Shown: positions 9,281-16,964 of the stretch, one piece after another
How the letters are laid out: every line of letters begins with the position of its first letter
How positions within the stretch are numbered: the stretch's first letter is position 1
From: Neisseria perflava
Lineage (GTDB): Bacteria; Pseudomonadota; Gammaproteobacteria; Burkholderiales; Neisseriaceae
Reading direction: 5' to 3'
DNA length: 64,000 bases
Assembly: GCF_002863305.2 (NCBI RefSeq)
Contig: NZ_CP136962.1
Span: 868,001 to 932,000 of the forward strand
Made by a program: the position numbers and the translations under genes
The notes under the pieces: model-generated
Database searches by the model: none
Told to the model about the DNA's origin: nothing
The model's input: the letters and a program-made list of their open reading frames with translations, nothing else

Positions 9281-9933
9281 CGATTAAAATTACCCTTATT
9301 GACGACCACACCCTATTTCGCAGTGGCATCAAAGCCCTGCTCTCCCGCCAGCCTGATTTTGAAGTCATCGGCGAAGCTTCAGACGGCCTGGCCGGCGTAA
9401 AAATGGTTGAGCAGCTCAAGCCTGATGTGGTCTTGCTGGACTTGGATATGCCGGTCATGAACGGCCGCGAAGCACTGGCTCAAATTTTGAGCATCAATCC
9501 GCAACTAACCGTCATCATGCTGACTGTTTCCGAAGACAGCGATGATTTGACCGAATGTATGCGTATGGGTGCAAAAGGCTTTTTGCTGAAAAACATCAAT
9601 GCCGACTTCCTGTTGGAAAGCATCCGCAAAGCCGTCGATGGCGACAATGTATTCTCTCCAGAAATGACCAGCCGCTTGGTGCAATCGCTGATTTCTCCAT
9701 CTCCTTCCCGCTCCGACCATCTGCTGGAGCAACTGACCCCGCGTGAGATGGAAATCTTGGGCTATCTTGCCGCCGGACACAGCAACAAAATCATTGCCCG
9801 CCATTTGAATCTGGCAGAGTCAACCGTCAAAGTGCATGTGCAAAACCTGTTGCGCAAGTTGAACCTAAGCAGCCGCGTCCAAGCAGCGGTTTATGCGGTG
9901 CAACACAAAGTACCGCAACCGGTATTGTCTTAA
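9277..9933 (+). CDS. narP: LuxR-family response regulator NarP
   Basis: Response regulator of 218 residues, cognate to the preceding kinase by a 4-bp ATGA overlap. The receiver domain has the acidic pocket (IDDH), phospho-acceptor Asp55 (VVLLDLDMP) and Lys in FLLKN. The C-terminal LuxR/GerE helix-turn-helix (LTPREMEILGYLAAG ... NLAESTVKVHV) is intact. In other Neisseria the homologous pair acts with FNR on denitrification genes (established for the genus). No target operon is in this window; mobA next door is a plausible but unproven member of the regulon. Confidence 0.9.
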   Translation: MTIKITLIDDHTLFRSGIKALLSRQPDFEVIGEASDGLAGVKMVEQLKPDVVLLDLDMPVMNGREALAQILSINPQLTVIMLTVSEDSDDLTECMRMGAKGFLLKNINADFLLESIRKAVDGDNVFSPEMTSRLVQSLISPSPSRSDHLLEQLTPREMEILGYLAAGHSNKIIARHLNLAESTVKVHVQNLLRKLNLSSRVQAAVYAVQHKVPQPVLS

Positions 9934-9987
9934 TCAGGCCGTCTGAAACCTTCTTTTTAAAAGGTTTCAGGAAAAGCGTTTATTCGC

Positions 9988-9993
9988 TATAAT
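9988..9993 (+). promoter_or_regulatory. Putative -10 element upstream of trmB
   Basis: TATAAT lies between two uptake sequences and is followed by a GC-rich stretch (cacgccg), a pattern repeated at several promoters in this window. No good -35 is seen at 16-18 bp. Confidence 0.45.
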
Positions 9994-10070
9994 CACGCCG
10001 ATTTATATGCAGGGTTGTCTGATTCTTTCAGACGGCCTTTTTATTTGATTTCTCACTGATTTAAAACAAC

Positions 10071-10787
10071 ATGTCCGAAAACATTCCAGAAAATACACCC
10101 GAAAATACCGTTCCTGAAGAACACAAACGCAGCATCCGCAGTTTCGTCTTGCGCCAAGGCCATATGACCGCTGCCCAACAGCGCGCCATCGATACGATGT
10201 GGCCGCAATTTGGTGTGGACTTCCAAGAAGCCCCTTTGGATTTGAACCGCACTTTTGGACGGGACAACCCTAAAGTTTTGGAAATCGGTTTCGGTATGGG
10301 TGTTGCAACGGTGGAAATCGCCAAACGTCTGCCCAATACCGACTTTTTAGCGATTGATGTTCACGGCCCGGGCGTGGGCAATATCTTGAAACTGATTGAG
10401 GAGGAACACATTTCCAACATCCGCGTAATGCGTCATGATGCGGTGGAAGTAGTGGAAAAGATGCTGGAAGACGGTTCTTTAGACGGCATTCATATTTTCT
10501 TCCCCGACCCTTGGCACAAAAAACGTCACAACAAACGCCGCTTGGTACAAGTGCCGTTTGTTGAAAAGCTGCTGCCCAAACTCAAAAGCGGCGGCTATGT
10601 CCATATGGCGACCGACTGGGAAGAATACACCGTGCAAATGCTGGAAGTTTTGAGCAGTTTCGATGCTTTGCAAAACACGGCTGCCGATTACGCCCCTACG
10701 CCCGATTATCGTCCTGAAACCAAATTTGAAGCCCGAGGCAAACGATTGGGTCATGGCGTTTGGGACTTGGTGTTCCGTAAGAAATAA
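10071..10787 (+). CDS. trmB: tRNA (guanine-N7)-methyltransferase TrmB
   Basis: Makes m7G46 in tRNA using SAM. The protein is 238 residues. It shows the SAM site EIGFGMGVATVEIAK, the acidic DVHGPGVGN strand end and the signature FFPDPWHKKRHNKRR, which is diagnostic of the family. The first ~30 residues are a low-complexity, polar N-terminal extension (repeated ENTPENT-like text). It is a single-gene unit ending at a hairpin shared with convergent ilvA. Confidence 0.96.
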   Translation: MSENIPENTPENTVPEEHKRSIRSFVLRQGHMTAAQQRAIDTMWPQFGVDFQEAPLDLNRTFGRDNPKVLEIGFGMGVATVEIAKRLPNTDFLAIDVHGPGVGNILKLIEEEHISNIRVMRHDAVEVVEKMLEDGSLDGIHIFFPDPWHKKRHNKRRLVQVPFVEKLLPKLKSGGYVHMATDWEEYTVQMLEVLSSFDALQNTAADYAPTPDYRPETKFEARGKRLGHGVWDLVFRKK

Positions 10788-10804
10788 AGCCGAACATAAA
10801 ACAC

Positions 10805-10836
10805 AAGGCCGTCTGAAAAATTTCAGACGGCCTTTT
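10805..10836. terminator. Bidirectional uptake-sequence hairpin between trmB and ilvA
   Basis: Perfect inverted repeat of aaggccgtctgaaa with a very short loop and T runs on both strands. It serves both convergent genes. Confidence 0.9.
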
Positions 10837-10846
10837 ATCTTACTGA

Positions 10847-12370
10847 TTAAGCCAAGAAAAGTTTATAAGCCGGATTATCGGTTTCTTCTTTATAAACATA
10901 ACCCAAGCTCTCCAAGAAGTCGGCAAAGGCTTCATTGTCGCTTTCAGGTACATCGATACCGACCAAAATACGGCCGTAGTCCGCACCATGATTGCGATAA
11001 TGGAACAAAGTAATATTCCATTCGGCGCGCATATGGTTCAAGAAACGGGACAACGCACCCGGGCGTTCAGGAAATTCAAAGCTGACCAAACGTTCGTTGG
11101 CTACTTTTTCCGTACGGCCACCGACCATGTAACGGATATGGATTTTGGCGATTTCATCATTGGTCAAATCGACATTGGGCAGGCCTGCTTCAGTCAGTTG
11201 TTCACTGATGACGGCCAAGTCTTGCGCACCGGCGGTTTGCAAGCCGACAAAAATATGCGCATTTTTATCGCTGCCGTAGCGATAGTTGAACTCAGTAATG
11301 TTCCGGCTTCCCAACAAATTGATAAACTTCAGGAAGCTGCCCTTTTCTTCGGGAATGGTAACGGCAAAAATACCTTCGTTGCCTTCGCCCAGCTCACTGC
11401 GTTCTGAAACATGGCGCAGGCGGTGGAAGTTCATATTGGCGCCGCTGGTAACGGCAACCAGGTTTTGACCTTGGATATTGTTTTTCGCAACGTAAGCCTT
11501 CAGGCCGGCTAGGGCCAATGCGCCCGCAGGCTCGGTAATGCTGCGCGTATCGTCAAAAATATCTTTAATCGCGCCGCACAACATATCCGTATTGACCGTA
11601 ATAATTTCGTCCAACAGCTCTTTACACAGGCGGAAGGTTTCCTCGCCCACCACTTTAACTGCCGTGCCGTCTGAAAACAGACCGACATCTTTCAAATGTA
11701 CGATTTCCCCAGCCTCGATCGATTGCTTCATACAGCAAGAATCATCGGTTTGCACGCCAATCACTTTAATTTCAGGGCAAACTTGTTTGATAAACGCCGC
11801 TACACCTGCTGCCAAACCGCCGCCGCCAATCGGGACAAAAATCGCATTGATATTACGGTGTTGACGGAGGATTTCCATGCCGATGGTTCCCTGACCGGCA
11901 ATCACATCAGGATCATCAAACGGCGCGATATAAGTCAGTTTTTCCTTTTCTGCCAACTCCATCGCATAATCATAGGCATCGTTGTAAGACACGCCTTTCA
12001 ATACCACTTCGCCGCCTCGGCTCTTTACCGCGTCAATTTTGATTTTAGGCGTTGTTTCCGGCATTACAATGACGGCGCGGCAACCCAAATACTGCGCCGA
12101 TAAAGCCACACCCTGCGCATGGTTGCCCGCGCTTGCTGCAATCACGCCGCAATCCAAGGCTTCTTTCGGCAGCTTCGCCATTTTGTTGTATGCACCACGG
12201 ATTTTGAATGAAAACACAGGCTGCAAATCTTCGCGCTTGAGCAAAACCTGATTGTTCAGACGGCCTGACAGACTGCGTGCCAAATCCAAAGGCGTTTCTA
12301 CGGCCACATCATAAACGGAAGCGGTCAAAATACGGGTTAGATAATCAGAAAGAGGAAGGGAATGGTTCAT
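10847..12370 (-). CDS. ilvA: Biosynthetic threonine ammonia-lyase IlvA
   Basis: PLP enzyme that deaminates threonine to 2-oxobutanoate, the first committed step to isoleucine. The protein is 507 residues, the length of the biosynthetic allosteric form. The PLP lysine is Lys56 (FSFKIRGAYN); the glycine-rich phosphate loop (SAGNHAQGVA) and a glycine cluster (PIGGGGLAAG) are intact. The C-terminal ~180 residues form two ACT-like regulatory repeats (SFLKFINLLGSRNITEFNYR; VSFEFPERPGALSRFLN). It is monocistronic and divergent from the DacA-like gene, with one uptake sequence in the shared upstream region (12446-12457). Confidence 0.96.
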   Translation of the reverse strand: MNHSLPLSDYLTRILTASVYDVAVETPLDLARSLSGRLNNQVLLKREDLQPVFSFKIRGAYNKMAKLPKEALDCGVIAASAGNHAQGVALSAQYLGCRAVIVMPETTPKIKIDAVKSRGGEVVLKGVSYNDAYDYAMELAEKEKLTYIAPFDDPDVIAGQGTIGMEILRQHRNINAIFVPIGGGGLAAGVAAFIKQVCPEIKVIGVQTDDSCCMKQSIEAGEIVHLKDVGLFSDGTAVKVVGEETFRLCKELLDEIITVNTDMLCGAIKDIFDDTRSITEPAGALALAGLKAYVAKNNIQGQNLVAVTSGANMNFHRLRHVSERSELGEGNEGIFAVTIPEEKGSFLKFINLLGSRNITEFNYRYGSDKNAHIFVGLQTAGAQDLAVISEQLTEAGLPNVDLTNDEIAKIHIRYMVGGRTEKVANERLVSFEFPERPGALSRFLNHMRAEWNITLFHYRNHGADYGRILVGIDVPESDNEAFADFLESLGYVYKEETDNPAYKLFLA

Positions 12371-12469
12371 GGTATTTTAGTGTTCGGAAATAAATTACAA
12401 TTCGGTCAAATCGACCGGAGGAAAAAGTTAAAACCATACCCCTGAGGCCGTCTGAAGGCAAGAAAAATC

Positions 12470-12498
12470 TTAGCAAAGCCTAAATGAGACGGTATAAT
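12470..12498 (+). promoter_or_regulatory. Sigma-70-type promoter for the DacA-like gene
   Basis: TTAGCA (12470-12475), a 17-bp spacer and a perfect TATAAT (12493-12498). Transcription would start near 12505, about 70 nt ahead of the ATG. Confidence 0.65.
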
Positions 12499-12574
12499 GT
12501 CCGCTTAATATCTATTTAATATGCCAAACTGTTTGCTTCATAACAGTATCCACTCATATTCAAATCCACAAATA

Positions 12575-13792
12575 ATGATGAAAAAAACGCTACTTAGCTT
12601 AATTTTTGCTGCCCTCCTGAATACTCCTGCCCTCGCTGCCGACCCAGCTGCATCCGCACCTGCCGTACAAAGCGAGGCTCAAACGCAGCCGCTGCTGCAC
12701 AGCATCAACAGCCCGACAACGCCTCCGGAAATTGCGGCGACTGCCTATATCGTTACCGACCTGCACAGCAAGCAAACCTTGGCATCCAACAATGCCGACA
12801 CGCCTATCGAGCCAGCCGCGTTGACGCAAATGATGACCGCCTACCTTGCCTTTAAAGCACTGGAAAACGGTACGCTTGAGGCAGGCCAAATGCTGACCGT
12901 TTCCAATACCGCATGGAAGGTCGAAGGTTCGCGTATGTTCCTCGACCCCAAAGTACCTGTCAGCGTCAGCTCCTTGATTAAGGGTACAACCATCCAATCG
13001 GCCAACGATGCCGCCATTACCCTTGCCGAAGCCATCGGCAACGGCTCTATCGACGAATTCGTCAAACAAATGAATGAAGAAGCCAAACGCTTGGGCATGA
13101 AGCACACCCACTTCAACAACCCGACCGGCATTTCTTCTAACGGCCATGTTTCAACCGTTGGCGACTTGGCCATTTTGGCAGCCGCACTGATCAACGACTA
13201 TCCGAAATACTATCCTTTGTTTGCAAACAAATCTTTCAAATACAATAATATCGAGCAGCCCAACCGAAACCTTCTCCTCTATCGCGACAGCAGTATCGAC
13301 GGTTTGAAAACCGGCTATTCTGAAGGCGCAGGCTATCACCTTGCCGCTTCCAGCAAACGCAACAACCGCCGTATTGTTTCCATCCTTGCCGGTGCAGAAT
13401 CTACCGAAGCGCGCGCCAGTGAAAGCAGCAAACTGCTCAACTGGGCGTTGCAGGCATTTGATACGCCCAAACTTTATAACGGCGGAGAAGTAATTTCCCA
13501 AGTCAAAGTTTACAAAGGCAGCACCAAAGCCGTAGACATCGGTTTCTTGGACGATGTTTACATTACCATCCCCCACGATACCGGCAAAAACGTCAAACCA
13601 ATCTTAGAAACACTTCAGCCTGTCCTCGCCCCGATTGAAAAAGGCCAAGTATTGGGCAAGCTGAAAGTCATGAAAGACGGCAAAATCATTGCCGAAAAAG
13701 ACGTCGTCGCCCTGACCGGCGTGGAAGAAGGCAGCTGGTTGCGCCGTATGTGGGACGCGATTGTGTTGTGGTTTAAAGGTTTATTCAGTTAA
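12575..13792 (+). CDS. DacA/PBP5-family D-alanyl-D-alanine carboxypeptidase homologue with degenerate active site
   Basis: Exported low-molecular-mass PBP-like protein of 405 residues. The start at 12575 (MMKKTLLSLIFAALL) is chosen because it opens a clean signal peptide ending ALAA; the frame reaches further upstream but that part is not signal-like. The domain layout is complete: SAN motif (IQSANDAA), KTG motif (DGLKTGYSEGAG), the C-terminal beta domain and a terminal amphipathic anchor (WDAIVLWFKGLFS). However, the catalytic SxxK tetrad at residues 82-85 reads ALTQ (codons GCG TTG ACG CAA, 12818-12829). Both the nucleophilic Ser and the general-base Lys are missing. It therefore cannot act by the known mechanism and is probably a pseudoenzyme. 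The frame is otherwise undamaged. Confidence 0.88.
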   Translation: MMKKTLLSLIFAALLNTPALAADPAASAPAVQSEAQTQPLLHSINSPTTPPEIAATAYIVTDLHSKQTLASNNADTPIEPAALTQMMTAYLAFKALENGTLEAGQMLTVSNTAWKVEGSRMFLDPKVPVSVSSLIKGTTIQSANDAAITLAEAIGNGSIDEFVKQMNEEAKRLGMKHTHFNNPTGISSNGHVSTVGDLAILAAALINDYPKYYPLFANKSFKYNNIEQPNRNLLLYRDSSIDGLKTGYSEGAGYHLAASSKRNNRRIVSILAGAESTEARASESSKLLNWALQAFDTPKLYNGGEVISQVKVYKGSTKAVDIGFLDDVYITIPHDTGKNVKPILETLQPVLAPIEKGQVLGKLKVMKDGKIIAEKDVVALTGVEEGSWLRRMWDAIVLWFKGLFS

Positions 13793-13831
13793 TCCTTCCT
13801 AAACAACCAACAATAAACAAGATAAGCCACA

Positions 13832-13876
13832 AAAAGGCCGTCTGAAACCTATTTTCTAGTTTTCAGACGGCCTTTA
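13832..13876. terminator. Bidirectional uptake-sequence hairpin
   Basis: Inverted pair of AG-dialect uptake sequences, extended by complementary flanks (aaacct/agtttt), between the convergent DacA-like and RTX genes. Confidence 0.85.
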
Positions 13877-13898
13877 TTCAGCCTAAAAGACAGCTAAT

Positions 13899-16376
13899 TT
13901 AGATGATTCCAGCGTTAGCGGTAGATGCTGTGTCATCGTGAACATCAACCGTATCGACAGACGAGTAGCTCATGCGCTCAGTATGCGTATTGACGGCTGA
14001 CAAATTATTGATATTGCCGTTGCCTGACAACCTGCCCATCAACTCTTGCAAGCTCAATGTACCTTTATCGAAACGGAAAGTATCAATCACGGCATCGTTA
14101 GTGTTACCGGAAACGAATTGGTCATTGATGGTTATGCTGTCCCCTTCTGATCCCTTGATGGTAATTTTCCAATCGATATTGCCTCGAACATCAGTAATGG
14201 CATCAATATGCAGGTCATTAACAGAAATATTTTGGCCAAATTGCAGTGCATTATGTTCGCCCACATTATCGACAATCGTATCCTTACCTTCTCCAAGGCT
14301 GAAAACATAAGTATCGGCACCCTTGCCGCCTACCAAGTAATCGGTTCCTTGTCCGCCGAACAAAACGTCGTTACCATCGCCGCCATTCAAACGGTCATTG
14401 CCACTTTCGCCCCATAAAGTATCGTTGCCATTGCCTCCATGTATAGAATCATTACCCATACCGCCATTGAGACGATCGTCTCCATCATAGCCAAAAATAA
14501 TGTCATTACCTGAATCACCGTTAATCGTATCATTGCCCAAACCGCCTCTGATACGGTCATTGCCATCGCCGCCGCTGACAAGAGCATGGCTGCTGTCTGT
14601 AATTGTGATGATATTATCAGCACCTAAATGAAGTGAGGCTTGGGTAAGACTGTGATCATCTACTTCCGCTACATTTTTTGCAGAATTATTTTCTGCTACC
14701 GAAAGGCTGTGATTATTTTCGATGGTCAATGTAGTCTCGTTTACAGACTCTGGAATATTACCTTCTTTAGGATTACGGGTTTTGGTAATTTCTTGATCGG
14801 AAAGATTATTCACAATAGTGTTATTTTCAATTTTGATATTGTTGAGTTCTCCCAAAATATCTTTTTTGGGAGTAGCATAATCCCTGCCTTCTTCCAAATC
14901 GATAGAACCTTTAACACGACCATATGTGTCCGCATTAGTCCCATTGTTTACCAGTAAGTTATCGTGAACGGAAATACCCGTATCATTGAAATCAAAATTA
15001 TGGCTGTTTTTGAATACAGTGTTTAAGCGTACGCCACCCCAATTGGCATTATCTTTAATAAGGTTATTGGCTACTTCATGACCTTTGCCGCCAAAGATAC
15101 CAATACCTGCCGCACGCCAGCCTAATTCAACGGTATTGTTTAAAAAGTGGTTATTTTCAGCAACATGGGCATTGGTATTCTCATGATGACTTGACCATGT
15201 TGCTAAGCCATCATCACCATTGCCGCGGATATTGGAATTGATAACGGTGGAATTGCTGGTACCTTGGGCAAAGTTAACGCCGTCTGCAAAGTTATTACGA
15301 ATAGTGGCATTGGAGATAGTCAAACCATCAGTGTAATTTAAAGGTTTGTTTTGAGAATAATCTCCAATCCATACGCCAGCTTCAAAATGTTCGATTTTGA
15401 TATCGTGAATAGAAGAGCCAGTACCTAAAGTACCGGATATGCCTTTGTAATTGGCTTTCTCATCATATCTTGAGTTTAGATTTGAATCCATGGAGAGATT
15501 ACCCAAATCTATATTGTTACTACCAGATACGAAATCAATACCTCCACCACCTTTGACATAATTACCGTTTTTATCATATTCAGCAGCTTCTGTATTCAAA
15601 AAATGTAACTTGGTGTGCCATTGCCCTGCACCGGTAATCTTAATACCATCAGGAACATAAAGAGAAATCGGTCGTGAAAAATCAAATTGGCCTTCGGGGA
15701 TATAAACAGTTTTATATTCTGTATTTTTTGCGGCTTCTACTGCCTTCATAAATGCCTGGTAATCATCCGAGCCGTCATTGGCAATTGCGCCGAAATCAGT
15801 AATGCTGACACTATTTTCAGGCTGTCTAATGGCATCCGGTGCTTTTTCCAAATCAACCAAGTCAATGCCTACGGGTGTGCTGTCGAGATTAGTGATGGTA
15901 ACTGTATCTCCTTTATTGATATGGGCATCTTTAAATAATTGACTGACTTCGTCAAATTGGAAGCGGGCAAGCCTATCTGCCGCGGGTGTATCATGAACTT
16001 TAATATCGCCATCCGGATGATATTTGTAGTTATCCAAATATTGCCAGTTGGATTTGGAAGATAAATCCAAAGTACCGATCACTGTATTATTGACTTTGAC
16101 TTCTACTTTACCGCTTTCACCGTCAGGAACGGTATAACGGATGGTTACAGCATTGGCATCTGCTTGTGCAATAAATGACACAGATGCATTAGTTGGCAAA
16201 TCAACATATGCCTGACCGCTTGCTTCACGGGCAGTTGCGCGTTCTGCTTCTTTAGAAGAAGAGTGGTTCTCAAAAATACCGTTCTTCAACTTACCTTGTT
16301 CTGCCTCGTAAGTCGTGTAGGCAAGTTTTGCACCATATTGGGAAGCGTTTGGTACTACAGTTTTAAGGTCTACCAT
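13899..16376 (-). CDS. Large RTX protein with N-terminal carbohydrate-binding-like domain and parallel beta-helix (polysaccharide lyase/epimerase-like)
   Basis: Protein of 825 residues, not recognised as a named gene. Residues 1-185 begin with YEAEQGKLKNG, like CBM6/35 carbohydrate-binding modules. About 190-560 start with ITDFGAIANDGSDDYQAF and continue as Asn-rich short repeats (NNTVELG, ENNTIVNN) typical of the pectate-lyase-3 right-handed beta-helix seen in lyases, hydrolases and alginate epimerases. Residues 602-692 are ten RTX nonapeptides. The C-terminus (DTFRFDKGTLSLQELMGRL) resembles the end domain of RTX exoproteins. There is no signal peptide, so type I secretion is inferred. A good ribosome-binding site (aaggaa) precedes the ATG. 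The gene is AT-richer than its neighbours and contains no uptake sequence. The substrate is unknown. Confidence 0.85.
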   Translation of the reverse strand: MVDLKTVVPNASQYGAKLAYTTYEAEQGKLKNGIFENHSSSKEAERATAREASGQAYVDLPTNASVSFIAQADANAVTIRYTVPDGESGKVEVKVNNTVIGTLDLSSKSNWQYLDNYKYHPDGDIKVHDTPAADRLARFQFDEVSQLFKDAHINKGDTVTITNLDSTPVGIDLVDLEKAPDAIRQPENSVSITDFGAIANDGSDDYQAFMKAVEAAKNTEYKTVYIPEGQFDFSRPISLYVPDGIKITGAGQWHTKLHFLNTEAAEYDKNGNYVKGGGGIDFVSGSNNIDLGNLSMDSNLNSRYDEKANYKGISGTLGTGSSIHDIKIEHFEAGVWIGDYSQNKPLNYTDGLTISNATIRNNFADGVNFAQGTSNSTVINSNIRGNGDDGLATWSSHHENTNAHVAENNHFLNNTVELGWRAAGIGIFGGKGHEVANNLIKDNANWGGVRLNTVFKNSHNFDFNDTGISVHDNLLVNNGTNADTYGRVKGSIDLEEGRDYATPKKDILGELNNIKIENNTIVNNLSDQEITKTRNPKEGNIPESVNETTLTIENNHSLSVAENNSAKNVAEVDDHSLTQASLHLGADNIITITDSSHALVSGGDGNDRIRGGLGNDTINGDSGNDIIFGYDGDDRLNGGMGNDSIHGGNGNDTLWGESGNDRLNGGDGNDVLFGGQGTDYLVGGKGADTYVFSLGEGKDTIVDNVGEHNALQFGQNISVNDLHIDAITDVRGNIDWKITIKGSEGDSITINDQFVSGNTNDAVIDTFRFDKGTLSLQELMGRLSGNGNINNLSAVNTHTERMSYSSVDTVDVHDDTASTANAGII
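14301..14573 (-). repeat. RTX calcium-binding nonapeptide repeat block
   Basis: About ten consecutive 27-bp units of the form GGxGNDxux (GGDGNDRIR, GGLGNDTIN, GGMGNDSIH and so on), ending in GGKGADTYVF. These form the calcium-binding beta-roll of type I secretion substrates. Confidence 0.92.
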
Positions 16377-16490
16377 TTGATATATTCCTTCAAAAATATT
16401 GTATTTTTAAATTAATCTCCGATATAAGCTCCTATTAGTCATAAAATTAGCATAAAAGTTCAGTAATCTATTATTAAGTTTGATAAAGAA

Positions 16491-16533
16491 AAAAATGCCG
16501 TCTGAAAACATAAAGATTTTCAGACAGCATTTC
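16491..16533. terminator. AT-dialect uptake-sequence hairpin
   Basis: 16495-16506 reads ATGCCGTCTGAA, the AT dialect of N. meningitidis and its relatives. The second arm (ttcagacagcat) has one mismatch. It ends transcripts coming from the ybiT side and lies upstream of the RTX gene. Nearly all other intergenic copies in the window are AG dialect. Confidence 0.75.
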
Positions 16534-16561
16534 AATACCTTAATAGCTTATCAATATGAGC

Positions 16562-16631
16562 TTAAACTAAGCCCTTTTTCTCCAGATAGCTTTCTCAATC
16601 GCCCGTTTTATGTCCACCTTTGTCATCTAAT
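16562..16631 (-). pseudogene. Decayed copy of the ybiT 3' end
   Basis: Read on the minus strand it translates as LDDKGGHKTGD, a stop, then [10 protein letters not shown] and a TAA. This matches the last residues of intact YbiT ([24 protein letters not shown]) with a 6-bp deletion and a nonsense codon. It lies about 400 bp beyond the real ybiT end, with a small membrane gene in between. Confidence 0.85.
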
Positions 16632-16674
16632 CTGATAAATTATGTGGGTATCTACTACGCGTTAACTTACATTT

Positions 16675-16686
16675 AGGCTACCTGAA
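16675..16686 (+). repeat. Eikenella-dialect DNA uptake sequence
   Basis: AGGCTACCTGAA is an exact match to the published Eikenella-type dialect. It differs from the AG dialect at two core positions. It lies 8 bp downstream of the stop codon of the small membrane gene. Confidence 0.8.
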
Positions 16687-16694
16687 ACCTTGAC

Positions 16695-16955
16695 TTACTG
16701 CGACTTATTCTTCTGCCATGCTTGGTATGAACGAATGGCTAAAATCAGGCAGGCAATCCAAATTATGCCTAAAAAGCCCCAAACACCGGTTGCGCCAAAC
16801 TCATTAAATAACCAAGCCACTGCTCGGCCTTTGCGAGAAGCATGTTCAGTGTCGACAACATTTACAGCGTCTCCAAGCGTAATGTACCAGCCCAGTATAG
16901 GCAACACGATTAGCGCAAGCAGGTTTTGTAGTAGTTTTTTAAGATGTGCATTCAT
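16695..16955 (-). CDS. Small two-helix inner-membrane protein, unknown function
   Basis: 86 residues; family not recognised. Hydrophobic segments at about 10-28 (LLALIVLPILGWYITLG) and 56-75 (WGFLGIIWIACLILAI) are joined by a charged loop with HASRKGR; the tail is basic (QKNKSQ). It starts only 9 bp after the ybiT stop, with its own ribosome-binding site (aagga), so it is probably translated from the ybiT transcript. It is bracketed by ybiT and a decayed second copy of the ybiT 3' end, and followed by a foreign-dialect uptake sequence. It was therefore probably acquired by transformation. Confidence 0.72.
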   Translation of the reverse strand: MNAHLKKLLQNLLALIVLPILGWYITLGDAVNVVDTEHASRKGRAVAWLFNEFGATGVWGFLGIIWIACLILAIRSYQAWQKNKSQ

Positions 16956-16964
16956 ATTGTTTCC

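Noticed and set aside
10805..10836. Short inverted repeats at gene ends as miniature transposons
   Set aside because: They are inverted DNA uptake sequences without target-site duplications, acting as terminators.
14301..14573. Regularly spaced repeats that could suggest a CRISPR array
   Set aside because: 27-bp units without spacers, in frame, encoding RTX nonapeptides.
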